DNA of 64,000 nt from Stomoxys calcitrans (Eukaryota; Arthropoda; Insecta; Diptera; Muscidae): the NCBI RefSeq assembly GCF_963082655.1, contig NC_081552.1:185922571-185986570 (forward strand), written 5' to 3'. Both the position numbers and the translations under genes were made by a program. Of the stretch, positions 32,155 through 42,397 are shown in pieces. Under the pieces are notes generated by a model. That model searched no databases. It worked only from the letters and a program-made list of their open reading frames with translations, and had not been told where the DNA came from. Numbering within the stretch: the stretch's first letter is position 1; the number at the start of each line of letters is the position of its first letter.

Positions 32155-33494
32155 TTTTTATAACCTCCACCATAAGATGGGGGGTATACTAATATCGTCA
32201 TTCTGTTTGTAACTACTCGAAATATTCGTCTGAGACCCCATAAAGTATATATATTCTTGATCGTCGCGACATTTTATGTCGATCTAGCCATGTCCGTCCG
32301 TCTGTCCGTCCGTCCGTCTGTCTGTCGAAAGCACGCTAACTTCCGAAGGAGTAAAGCTAGCAGCTTGAAATTTTGCACATATACTTCTTATTAGTGTAGG
32401 TCGGTTGGTATTGTAAATGGGCCATATCGGTCCATGTTTTGATATAGCTGCCATATAAACCGATCTTGGGTCTTGACTTCTTGAGCCTCTAGAGTGCGCA
32501 ATTTTTATCCGATTGAGATGAAATTTTGCACGACGTGTTTCGTTATTATATCCAACAATTGTGCCAAGTATGGTTCAAATCGGTCCATAACCTGATATAG
32601 CTGCCATATAAACCGATCTTGGCTCTTGACTTCTTGAGCCTCTAGAGTGCGCAATTCTTATCCGATTAGAATGAAATATTGCACGACGTGTTTCGTTATT
32701 ATATCCAACAATTGTGCCAAGTATGGTTCAAATCGGTCTATAACCTGATATAGCTGCCATATAAACCGATCTGGGGTCTTGACTTCTTGAGCCTCTAGAG
32801 TGCGCAATTCTTATCCGATTGGAATGAAATTTTGCACGACGTGTTTTGTTATGATATTCAACAACTGTGCCAAATATGGTTCAAATCGGTTCATAACCTG
32901 ATATAGCTGTCATATAAACAGATCTGGGGACTTGACTTCTTGAGCTTCTAAAGGGCGCAATTCCTATCCGATTTGGCTGAAATGTCGCAAGACGTTTTTT
33001 ATTGTTACTTTCAACAACTATGTCAAAAAAAAGTACAAGTCGGTTGATAACCTGATTTAGCTGCCATATAAACCGATCTGTGATCTTGACTTCTTGAGCC
33101 TCTAGAGGTCGAAATTATTATCCGATTTGCCTGAAACGTACGACGGATTCTCTCATGACCATTAACATACGTGTTTATTATGGTCTGAATCGGTCTATAG
33201 CCCGATACAGCTCCCATATAAATCGATCTCTCTATTTTACTTCTTGTGCCCCCAAATGGCGCAATTCTTATTCGAATTGGCTGACATTTTACACAGGTCT
33301 CCAACATAAATATAATTTAATTGTGGTCCAAACCGGACCATATCCTAATATCGCTCTAATAGCAGAGCAAATCTTTTCCTATATCCTTTTTTTTGCCTAA
33401 GAAGAGATGCCGGGAAAAGAACTCGACAAATGCGATCCATGGTGGAGGGTATATAAGATTCGGCCCGGCCGAACTAAGCACGCTTTTACTTGTT
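32155..33494 (+). mobile_element. Family A element, complete, inside L1 RT
   Basis: M end TTTTTATAACCTCCACCATA, short GTCC/GTCT microsatellite (32295-32325), leader, five to six units, tail CCATGGTGGAGGGTATATAA, hairpin TTCGGCCCGGCCGAA, TTTTACTTGTT. L1 sequence on the two sides joins in register (GAAGTTT and TTGGCATCAACTC), comparable to the uninterrupted GGAATTTCTGGGCATCAA at 20470. Confidence 0.9.
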
Positions 33495-34013
33495 TGGCAT
33501 CAACTCTACCGTAAGAAAGTTTATTAATAACTTACTTATTAAAAGATGCATTACAGCAGGCTTGGAATCTGTGGATCTAAAAAGATGGGTCAGCAGAGGA
33601 ACACCCCAAGGAGGTGTACTGTCTCCTCTACTTTGGAATATAGCCATTTAAAATATATAATTGTCTATTGATAAAAAGGTGTAAAAGTGGTCGCGCACTC
33701 TAAGAGATATACTTCAGAAAGTTCTACGTGCAACAGAAGAGTGGGCTGCCGGAAGTGGTCTAGGTATAAATGCGTGCAAGACAGATGTAGTTCTTTTCAG
33801 CAGGAGATACAAGTTGCCTGCAGTTGTACCTGTCTCCTTGGGAGGAGAGAATGTTCCATTTAAAGAAAGCGCAAAATACCAGGGTGGTTTACTGGACAGG
33901 AAATTGAACTTCAAATCCAACATTTTCGAAAGGGTAAGAAAGGCAACTCTTGCCCTATACACCTGCAAGAAAGCCATTGGCAAAAGTTGGGTGTTTAGAC
34001 CGCGTGTCACGCA
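33495..34013 (+). pseudogene. L1 reverse transcriptase C-terminal half
   Basis: GINSTVRKFINNLLIKRC, LKRWVSRGTPQGGVLSPLLW, NIAI then a stop. The catalytic YADD region that should follow is replaced by a short deleted stretch (33650-33700). The frame resumes with ILQKVLRATEEWAAGSGLGI, NACKTDVVLFSRRYKLPA, YQGGLLDRKLNFKS, KATLALYTCKKAIGKSW. Loss of the motif C aspartates makes the polymerase dead. Confidence 0.87.
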
Positions 34014-34886
34014 TTGGCTTTTTTGTGCATCACAGCCGCACTGAGGACGACACCATCTGATGCACTGTATTTATTGCTACATCTAATGCCTCTTGACATT
34101 GTGGCTAGACTAATTGCAGCGACCACTGCCGTGAGGCAAAGGGAGCCTTCGCTTTGGTCATGTGAGGGCTACGGACACTGTGTTATCCTTATTAATACAA
34201 TTTCCGATGTTCCGGGCAGTGTGGATTACACCCCGCCTGCACAGCTTTATGATAAAAAGTACTGTACCACTATTCCTGATAGAACCGATTGGAACTACGA
34301 TATCTCTGGTAATAGTAGTTACGTAGACTTCTATATGGATGGTTCCAAACTAGACGACCAGGTGGGCTTTGGGGTATACTCTAAAGATCTAGAACTGATC
34401 ATATCGAAAAGGTTACCCGGCTATCAAGCGGAGATCATTGCAATAAAGGAAGTGGTGGAATGGCTTAGATATAGTGTCATAACGACGACTGGTATAAATA
34501 TCTTCTCAGACAGCCAGGCAACCATTTCATCCCTGGAGAACGTATTTTTGAACACAAAAACCGCAATCGACTGCGGCAGATCTCTTAACGAGATAAATGC
34601 ACAGTTCAAAATTCGCCTGTTCTGGGTGCCGGGCCACAGAGATATTCCAGAGAATTGTAAAGCGGACGAGCTTACCACACTAGGAACTACCTTACACATT
34701 TCAGGGAAACTGGAATCTGTGTCCGTCATGAAAGGTCACTGTATGATCGGAAAACATGCTGACAGACTGAAGAGTGCCAGTAACGAATTTTGCAAAAGCT
34801 GTGAGGATCTCGAAGAAGAAGAGACTATAGAACACCCTCTGTGTATGTGTGTCCCGCACTGGCAGTTAGAGCGAGTTCCACTTTAG
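34014..34886 (+). CDS. L1 ORF2 C-terminal remnant: RNase H domain and zinc finger, 290 codons open
   Basis: The longest open frame in the window. Residues 1-105 are the RT-RNase H linker (MPLDIVARLIAATTAV). From about 107 comes RNase H: VDFYMDGSK (D), YQAEIIAIKEVVEWL (E), INIFSDSQATISSLENVF (D), FRLF/WVPGHRDIPENCKADEL (H and last D). All usual catalytic positions are present. Near the end CKSCEDLEEEETIEHPLCMC fits CX2C-X10-HX4C. In the intact element this would be the back end of one ORF2; upstream RT is broken and a frameshift lies near 34030, and the last residues (PHWQLERVPL) are out of the family frame. The start codon is only the first in-frame ATG, so a real protein is doubtful. Confidence 0.6.
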   Translation: MAFLCITAALRTTPSDALYLLLHLMPLDIVARLIAATTAVRQREPSLWSCEGYGHCVILINTISDVPGSVDYTPPAQLYDKKYCTTIPDRTDWNYDISGNSSYVDFYMDGSKLDDQVGFGVYSKDLELIISKRLPGYQAEIIAIKEVVEWLRYSVITTTGINIFSDSQATISSLENVFLNTKTAIDCGRSLNEINAQFKIRLFWVPGHRDIPENCKADELTTLGTTLHISGKLESVSVMKGHCMIGKHADRLKSASNEFCKSCEDLEEEETIEHPLCMCVPHWQLERVPL

Positions 34887-35082
34887 GTTCTTATTTCTTT
34901 GAGAACCTGTCTGATTTAGCGGATGTGAACATTCACAAGTTGTTTGAATTTTTTAAGGTGATCTGGATGGTTCAACGGTAGAAATCGGATGGCATGCTTC
35001 TTCTTCTGTTTCTGTGGTATCACCGTGGACAAAAACGTCTAAGTGAGTCTGATGGTAGACTGCCACTTAATCCTAACCTAAC
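34887..35082 (+). mobile_element. L1 3' end with CCTAA tail
   Basis: Continues the C-terminal region out of frame (FFENLSDLADVN equivalent) through ATCACCGTGGACAAAAACGT and GTCTGATGGTAGACTGCCAC to CCTAACCTAACCTA. The same terminal text occurs at 12810-12882 and, reversed, at 5173-5240. This fixes the 3' terminus of L1. Confidence 0.8.
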
Positions 35083-35128
35083 CTAGAAGGTTAGTATAAC
35101 CCCCCTTCCTATGGTGGTGGGTATAAAA
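35083..35128 (-). mobile_element. Family A M-end scrap
   Basis: GTTAGTATAACCCCCCTTCC and TATGGTGGTGGGTATAAAAA: the last ~45 bp of a reverse A, without microsatellite. It touches the L1 tail. Confidence 0.65.
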
Positions 35129-35395
35129 ACGTGTTTTGGTATAGAAACAAAAATATTTAAGTGTTGTCAAATTTCGCTCTCGAAACAATTAAAAATTTAA
35201 GCTACTAAGTCCTGATTTCATTAAGAGTTGTGATATCTAGTAGTTCTTGATACCTCGTGAGTCATGATTAACGTTGTGAGTCGTGATTCTCGCACACGCA
35301 TGAAGAAATTTAATTCAATCCCGTTCATGCACGAACACGAGATTAGATTTGCATCTCACTCACGAATCACGACACTTCTACTCACGTGCACACCT
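35129..35395. other. Unique DNA with a large imperfect inverted repeat
   Basis: No gene seen. Between 35276 and 35375 two nested pairs of arms can be matched: TCTCGCACACGCATGAA with TTCATGCACGAACACGAGA, and GTCGTGATTC with GAATCACGAC. Several TCACGA/TCGTGA words recur. Confidence 0.5.
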
Positions 35396-35488
35396 CTACT
35401 TTATAGGCTCGGAAATGGATACTTCGATGCGTTGCAAGCGTAATGACAAAATGAGTATATCGCCTTACTTCGGTGGTGGGTATAAAAA
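35396..35488 (-). mobile_element. Family B M-end scrap
   Basis: CTTTATAGGCTCGGAAATGG, CGATGCGTTGCAAGCGTAAT and CTTCGGTGGTGGGTATAAAA match the last ~90 bp of reverse B copies. The rest is absent. Confidence 0.75.
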
Positions 35489-35828
35489 TAACATCGACCA
35501 ATTAGACATGCATCTGGCGTAAATGTTTGCACAATCAATTGAATATTTATTAAATTATAATTAAAATTAATGACATTTTTGCAGTGGTATGGTCAAAAGT
35601 CAAAGCCAGCAAAAATATATTATTTTTAATGGATTTTTTTATGGGATGTACATTTTTTCTAGTTGTGTGATATATTTGATGCTTCTGATAAATACACAAC
35701 AAACTTAAATTGAAATACGAAAAAACTAAGGTTTGTGCAATTTCATTTAGATGGGAGTACTGAGATAATACTGTGAATAACAAGAGGCTTATTTTGGAGA
35801 ATGGTGTAATGCCCACCACCATATATTC
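35489..35828. other. Unique AT-rich DNA
   Basis: No repeat units and no convincing frame; a 90-codon minus frame (35550-35822) is low-complexity and hydrophobic without a motif. TGCCCACCACCATATATTC at the right edge may be an eroded B-type end. Confidence 0.4.
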
Positions 35829-37007
35829 TTTTTATACCCTCCACCATAAGATGGGGGGTATACTAATATCGTCATTCTGTTTGTAACTACTCGAAATATT
35901 CGTCTGAGACCCCATAAAGTATATATATTCTCGATCGTCGTGAAATTTTATGTCGATCTAGCCATGTCCGTCCGTCCGTCCGTCCGTCTGTCTGTCGAAA
36001 GCACGCTAACTTCCGAAGGAGTAAAGCTAGCCGCTTGAAATTTTGCACAAATACTTCTTATTTGTGTAGGTCGGTTGGTATTGTAAATGGGCCATATCGG
36101 TCCATGTTTTGATATAGCTGCCATATAAACCGATCTTGGGTCTTGACTTCTTGAGCCTCTAAAGTGCGCAATTCTTATCCGATTGGAATAAAATTTTGCG
36201 CGACGTGTTTTGTTATGATATCCAACAACTTTGCCAAGTATGGTTCAAATCGGTCCATAACCTGATATAGCTGTCATATAAACCGATCTTGGGTCTTGAT
36301 TTCTTGAGCCTCTAGAGTGCGCTATTCTTATCCGATTGGAATGAAATTTTGCACGACGTGTTTTGTTATGATATCCAAAAACTGTGTTAAGTATAGTTTA
36401 AATCGGTCCATAACCTGATATAGCTGCCATATCAACCGATCTTGGGTCTTGACTTCTTGAGCCTCTAGAGTACGCAATTCTTATCCGATTGGAATGAAAT
36501 TTTGCACGACGTGTTTTGTTATGATATCCAACAACTGCGCCAATTATGGTTCAAATCGGTTCATAACCTGATATAGCTGTCATATAAACCGATCTGGGAT
36601 CTTGACTTCTTGAGCCTTTAGAGGTCGCAATTATTATCCGATTTGCCTGAAATTATGTACTACGGATCCTCTCATGACCATCAACATACGTGTTTATTAT
36701 GATCTGATTCGGTCTATAGCCCGATACAGCTCTCATATAAATCGATCTCTCTATTTTACTTATTGAGCCCCTAAGGGGCGCAACTCTTATTCGAATTGGC
36801 TGACATTTTACACGGGTCTCCAACATATAATTTAATTGTGGTCCAAACCGGACCATATCTTGATATCGCTCTAATAGCAGAGCAAATATTTTCTTATATC
36901 CTTTTTTGCCTAAGAAGAGATGCCGGGAGAAGAACTCGGCAAATGCGATCCATGGTGGAGGGTATGTAAGATTCGGCCCGGCCGAACTTAGCACGCTTTT
37001 ACTTGTT
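35829..37007 (+). mobile_element. Family A element, complete
   Basis: M end TTTTTATACCCTCCACCATA, short GTCC run (35966-35992), leader, about five units, final unit with TTTAATTGTGGTCCAAACCG, GATGCCGGGAGAAGAACTCG, GGTGGAGGGTATGTAAG, hairpin TTCGGCCCGGCCGAA, TTTTACTTGTT. The tail variant (GTATGTAAG, TCGGC) equals the extra tail at 16891. Confidence 0.87.
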
Positions 37008-37170
37008 CGTCTATATATTGTGATTCAATCTAGCCATGACTGTTCATTCGTCTATTCCTTTATCCGTCTGTGGAAATGCAATAGCGGCCGAGCGGGTAAA
37101 AATATGAACGAGAAATTTTACACACATGCTTCTTATTGATGAAGGTCGTTGGTCGCTCGCATATAAATAT
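37008..37170 (+). mobile_element. Old A-type microsatellite and leader segment
   Basis: TTGTGATTCAATCTAGCCAT, a decayed GTCC-like stretch (TTCGTCTATTCCTTTATCCG) and leader (GCGGCCGAGCGGGTAAAAAT, CTTATTGATGAAGGTCGTTG). Its units probably continue at 37853, after the reverse A. Confidence 0.55.
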
Positions 37171-37852
37171 GAACAAGTAAAGGGGGCTAAGTTCGGACGG
37201 GCCGAATCTTATATACCCTCCTCCGTGGATCGCATTTGTCGAGTTCTTTTCCCGGCATCTCTTCTTAGGCAAAAAGGATATAAGAAAAGATTTGATCTGC
37301 TATTAGAGCGATATCAAGATATGGTCCGGTTTGGACCACAATTAAATTATACGTTGGAGAGCTGTGTAAAATGTCAGCCAATTCGAATAAGAATTGCGCT
37401 CTTTGGGGGCCCAAGAAGTAAAATAGAGAGAACGATTTATATGGGAGCTATATCGGGCTATAGACCGATTCAGACCATAATAAACACGTATGTTGATGGT
37501 CATGAGAGAATTCGTCGTACAAAATTTCAGGAAAATCAGATAAGAATTGCGCCCGCTAGAGGCTAAAGAGTCAGGACCCAAGATCGGTTTATATGACAGC
37601 TATATCAGGTTGAACCGATTTGAACCATACTTGGTACAATTATTGGATATCACAACAAAACACGTCGTGCAAAATTTCATTCCAATCGGATAAGAATTGC
37701 GCACTCTAGAGTCTCAAGAAGTCAAGACCCAAGATCGGTTTATATGGCAGCTATATCATAACATGAACCGATATGAACCAATACCAACCGACCTACACTA
37801 ATAAAAAGTATTTGTGCAAAATTTCAAGCGGCTAGCTTTACTCCTTCGGAAG
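37171..37852 (-). mobile_element. Family A element, M end missing
   Basis: Tail ACAAGTAAAGGGGGCTAAGT, hairpin TTCGGACGGGCCGAA (mismatch), TATACCCTCCTCCGTGGATC, about three units and the start of the leader (TTTACTCCTTCGGAAG), where it stops. Downstream sequence has opposite orientation. Confidence 0.78.
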
Positions 37853-38300
37853 ATATAGCTGCCATATAAACCGATCTTGGGTCTAGACTTTTTGAGCTTC
37901 TAGGGGGCGAAATTCTTATCCGATTTGGCTGAAATTTTGTACGTGGTGTTTTGGTGTCACTTCTAACTGCCCTTAGTATTGTCTAAATTAGATTTATTTA
38001 TTTCGATTAGATTTCTTGAGCTTCTAGAGGACGCAATTTTTATCCAATTTGGTTGAAATTTTGCACAGGTCGTTTTAGTTTGACTTTCAACCACTATGCC
38101 AAGTATGGTCTAACCGGTTGATAGCTTGATATAACTGCCATATAAACCGATCTCTTAACTGGACACTCTGAGTCACTGGAGGTCGCAATTTTTACTCGAT
38201 TTACCTGAAACTTTGGAGGTGTTATTTTGCAATGACTTTTAACAGCCAAGATAAACACGGTCCATATCAGTCAGTAACTTGGTCAATCTTATATATAAAA
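37853..38300 (+). mobile_element. Old A-type units, plus orientation
   Basis: Three decayed units (ATATAGCTGCCATATAAACC, GACTTTTTGAGCTTCTAG, TTGCACAGGTCGTTTTAG). No tail. Probably the right part of the element begun at 37008. Confidence 0.55.
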
Positions 38301-38786
38301 TTCAATTTGTGTTTGTTTGTTTGTATGTTTGTTTGCCGGTTTTTTCCCAGCCTCAAAACCCCTTAAAAAAGGGTTTATTTGATGATCATGACATTATGGG
38401 ACGCAAATGAAGGTTATTCGGGAGTTGATTACGAATATGATCAGGAAGTAGGAATAGGCTTTGTAATTTATTGATATCGGAAGGGGGCGGACCCTCCACC
38501 GTTACCCCAAAAACACCAACCAAAATCAAAAGTGGACCGATAAGCACAAAAAGGGTATCAAATGAAAAGTATGGGGAGTACATATCAAATCGGGCATAAA
38601 AATTATGTCGAATAATAGGGGATCACCCCACCCCCACAAAGACGCCCAAAATGCGTACATTAGCCAATCACGGATATATGGGACTCAGTTTGTTTGTTCT
38701 GTATACACTGAAAAACGGCAGAACCAATTTCCCGAAGTTTTCGCATATTGTGTAGTTTGGTCTGGAATGAAACATAGACTATATAA
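38301..38786 (+). repeat. Family D segment with GTTT microsatellite
   Basis: TTTGTGTTTGTTTGTTTGTA at the left, then phrases related by reverse complement to the 13-15 kb array: GGGGCGGACCCTCCACCGTT, ATCAAATGAAAAGTATGGGG, GGGGATCACCCCACCCCC. Later ACACTGAAAAACGGCAGAAC is a phrase common near such repeats in flies. It is interrupted by the A at 38787. Confidence 0.55.
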
Positions 38787-40616
38787 TTTTTATACCCTCC
38801 ACCATAAGATGGGGGGTATACTAATTTCGTCATTCTGTTTGTAACTACTCGAAATATTCGTCTGAGACCCCATAAAATATATATATTCTTGATCGTCGTA
38901 ACATTTTATGTCGATCTAGCCATGTCCGTCCGTCTGTCCGTCCGTCCGTCCGTCCGTCCGTCCGTCCGTCCGTCTGTCTGTCGAAAGCACGCTAACTTCC
39001 GAAGGAGTAAAGCTAACCGCTTGAAATTTTGCACAAATACTTCCTATTAGTGTAGGTCGGTTGGTATTGTAAATGGGCCATATCGGTCCATGTTTTGATA
39101 TAGCTGCCATATAAACCGATCATGGGTCTTGACTTCTTGAGCCTCTAGAGTGCGCAATTCTTATCCGATTGGAATGAAATTTTGCACGACGTGTTTCGTT
39201 ATAATATCCAACAACTGCGACAAGTATAGTTCAAATCGGTCCATAACCTGATATAGCTGCCATATAAACCGATCTTGGGTCTTGACTTCTTGAGCCTCTA
39301 GAGAGCGCAATTCTTATCCGATTGAAATGAAATTTTGCACGACATGTTGTGTTATGATATCCAACAACTGTGCCAGGTATGGTTCAAATCGGTCCATAAC
39401 CTGATATAGCTGCCATATAAACTGATCTTGGGTCTTGACTTCTTGAGCCTCTAGCGTGCGCAATTCTTATCCGATCAGAATGAAATTTTGCACGACGTGT
39501 TTTGTTATTATATTCAACAACTGTGCCAAGTATGGTTCAAATCGGTCCATAACCTGATATAGCTGCCATATAAACCGATCTTGGGTCTTGACTTCTTGAG
39601 CCTCTAGAGTGCGCAATTCTTATGCGATTGAAATGAAATTTTGCACGACGTGTTTTGTTATGGTACCCAACAACTGTGCCAAGTATGGTTTAAATCGGTC
39701 CATATCCTGATATAGCTGCCATATAAACCGATCTTGGGTCTTGACTTCTTGAGCCTCTAGAGTGCGCAATTCTTATGCGATTGAAATGAAATTTTGCACG
39801 ACGTGTTTTGTTATGGTACCCAACAACTGTGCCAAGTATGGTTTAAATCGGTCCATAACCTTATATAGCTGCCATATAAACCGATCTTGGGTCTTGACTT
39901 CTTGAGCCTCTAGAGGGCACAATTCTTATCCGATTTGAATGAATTTTTGCACGGAGTATTTCGTTATGATATCCAACAACTGTGCCAAGTATGGTTGAAA
40001 TCGGTCCATAACCTTATATAGCTGTTATATAAACAGATCTGGGGATTTGACTTCTTGAGCTTTTAGAGGGCGCAATTCCTATCCGATTTGGCTGAAATTT
40101 TGCATGACGTATTTTATTTTTACTTTCAACAACTGTGTCAAATAAGGTTCAAATCGGTTCATAACCTGATATAGCTGCCATATAAACCGATCTGGGATCT
40201 TGACTTCTTGACCCCTAGAGGTCGCAATTATTATCCGATATGCCTGAAATATTGTACGACGGATCCTCTCATGACCATCAACAAACGTGTTTATTATGGT
40301 CTTATTCGGTCTATAGATACAGATCCCATATAAATACAGATCCCATATAAATCGTTCTCTCTATTTTACTTCGTGAGCCCCAATGGGCGCAATTCTTATA
40401 CGAATTGGCTGAAATTTTACACAGGTCTCCAACATATAATTTAATTGTGGTCCGAACCGGACCATATCTTGATATCGTTTTAATAGCAAAGCAACTCTTT
40501 TCTTTTATCCTTTTTTGCCTAAGAAGAGATGCCGGGAAAAGAACTCGACAAATGCGATCCATGGTGGAGGGTATATAAGATTCGGCCCGGCCGAACTTAG
40601 CACGCTTTTACTTGTT
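38787..40616 (+). mobile_element. Family A element, complete, twin of the 7015 copy
   Basis: The same order and private variants as the element at 7015: GATCATGGGTCTTGAC in the first unit, AACTGCGACAAGTATAG in the second, AAACTGATCTTGGG in the third, and the doubled ATACAGATCCCATATAAAT near the tail. Flanking DNA differs, so the two are separate insertions or the result of conversion. Units five and six differ slightly (GTGCGCAATTCTTATGCG). Confidence 0.9.
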
Positions 40617-40888
40617 CAGTTTAGGAAGGGGGACGGACCCTCCCTCTTATGCCAAAAACACAACCCAAAATCAAAAGTGGACCGGTCGGGACAATAGGTA
40701 TCAAATGAAAGGTATTGGAGAGTAGAATACGAGTATGAAATTAAAATTTGAGTCTAAGTACCTATCGGGCTGCCAAACCCCAAAACTTCCCCAAATAGAC
40801 ATATTGGACGTTTATTTCAATATGGGGCTCAAATGAAATGTATTTCGGGAGAAGATTTCGTATCAGATCGAAGTATAGGTGGTCACGC
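40617..40888 (+). repeat. Family D segment, right of the A insertion
   Basis: GGAAGGGGGACGGACCCTCC, AATCAAAAGTGGACCGGTCG, TATCAAATGAAAGGTATTGG and ATATGGGGCTCAAATGAAAT continue the D unit broken at 38786; the phrase AAAATCAAAAGTGGACCG occurs on both sides. Confidence 0.6.
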
Positions 40889-41477
40889 ACCCCTTCAAAA
40901 ACTATATCAGGTTATAAACTGGTTTGTACCTTACTTGATACAGTCGTTGGAAGTCGTAACAGATAATCGCATGCAAAATTTCTACCAATTTGGACAAAAA
41001 TTGTGTCTTTTAAGGACTCAAGAAGTCAAAGAGGGAGATCGGTTTATATGGGAGCTATTACAGGTTATAGACTAATTCAGAGCGTACTTAGCACTGTTGT
41101 TGGAAGTTAAAACGAAACACCACATGCAAAATTTCATTCAAATCGGACAAAAATTGCGGCTTCCTCGGTCTCAAAAAGTAAAATCGCGTGATCGGTTTAT
41201 ATGGGAGCTATATCTAAATCTGAACCGATATGGCCCAATCACAATTCCCAATGACTTATGTCAATAGTGAGAATCTGTGCAAATTTTCAAGCGGCTAGCT
41301 TTACGCGTTCGACCGCTATCGTGATTCCGACAGACCGACGGACTTGGTGAGATTGCCTCAGAACATCGAGACTATAAAGAATATATGTACTTTACGGGGT
41401 CTTAAGCGAAATCCAGGTGTTACAAACGGAATGATTAGATTAGTACACCCCCATCCAATGGTGGTGGGTACAAAAAA
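40889..41477 (-). mobile_element. Old A variant: units, leader, M end
   Basis: Three variant units (TCAAGAAGTCAAAGAGGGAG, TGCGGCTTCCTCGGTCTC), leader CGGCTAGCTTTACGCGTTCG, single ACAGACCGACGGAC instead of a microsatellite, M end ATGGTGGTGGGTACAAAAA. The part from about 41070 is duplicated at 54118. Confidence 0.68.
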
Positions 41478-41935
41478 CTTAAACTCATATGGGGGATCTG
41501 GGCTTTAGAATTTGAGGACTCTAGGGGTTCTTCCAATATTTTGATAAAACAAGTATAAAGGCGTTAAGTTCGGCCAGACCGATCTTTGGATACCCACCTT
41601 TTGTCAAAATCCGGTGAAAATGCATAATTTATGCCCCCATTGCAAATTTATTAAAATATGGTCTGATTTGGACAAAATTCTTTACGGATATTAAGAGGTC
41701 TAATAATTATAAGTCACTGTTCAGAATCTGTGCAAAATTTCGGCTCAATCTCTATTTTTAAACACTGTAGCGTGATTTAAACAGACAGACGAACGGACAT
41801 GGCTTGATCGTCTTAGATCTTTACGACGATCAAGAATATATATACTTTAAAGGGTCGGAAAAGGATATTTCGATGTGTAGCAAACGGAGTGATAAAATCA
41901 ATATGTTCCCATCCTACTGTGGTGGATAGAGAAAC
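41478..41935 (-). mobile_element. Spacer and internally deleted family B
   Basis: A 70-bp spacer (ATGGGGGATCTGGGCTTTAG) leads to a B tail ACAAGTATAAAGGCGTTAAG with damaged hairpin (GGCCAGACCGATC). After CTAATAATTATAAGTCACTG the sequence jumps to GAATCTGTGCAAAATTTCGG; the paralogue at 54589 has about 860 bp of units there. Ends with an eroded M end (CTACTGTGGTGGATAG). Confidence 0.75.
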
Positions 41936-42397
41936 ACATAAAATTCAAACAAATGCATGGAATCTTTATTTCAATCGATAGTACGGTCCATATAATTTAA
42001 TGTTTGAAGATTATTTTGTGCAAATATTAAATGGTCCATCCGCTTAGTCCCATTTTGGCATTCTCTTTCCAACATTTCGGTCGGTATCTCACAAATAAAT
42101 CCTTTAATGTTGTCTTCAAATGCTTGTCCGTATAGACATGAGCTTTAACATGGCTCCAGAAAAAATAGTCTAAAGGCGTTAAGTCGCACGATCTAGGCGG
42201 CCAATTGATCGGTCCCGATGAAATGTTCACCGAACTCTCCTCTCAATAAGTCCATTTTTACGCGTGCTGTGTGGCATGTGGCACAGTCAAGCTCTTGCAT
42301 TTTGGGCAAACAAAGTTGGATATCATCTCACGATAGCGTTCACCATTCACAGTTACGTTACAATACGCATCAATGATGCCACCAACCCATAAACTGG
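41936..42397 (-). pseudogene. Tc1/mariner-type transposase relic, copy 1
   Basis: Minus strand contains VTVNGERYREMI, then LDCATCHTARVKMDLLRGEF, then in another frame NWPPRSCDLTPLDYFFW and SHVKAHVYTDKHLKTTL. DCATCHTAR and LTPLDYF correspond to the second and third catalytic regions (usually QDGATCHTA and LTPLDFFLWG). A frameshift separates them and the N-terminal half is absent. The family differs from the mariner at 1061. An almost identical copy is at 55850. A further ten bases (CACGGTCCAA) present in copy 2 are missing here. Confidence 0.82.

Noticed and set aside
34014..34886. RNase H frame considered as a host or viral RNase H gene
   Set aside because: Linker, RNase H and finger line up with two other L1 relics in the window, and the CCTAA-tailed L1 3' end follows directly.
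41944..42230. PRSCDLTPLDYFFW considered as a piggyBac or host-derived DDE gene
   Set aside because: The order DCATCHTA then LTPLDYF fits Tc1/mariner-type transposases, and both copies have the same frameshift and no N-terminal half.
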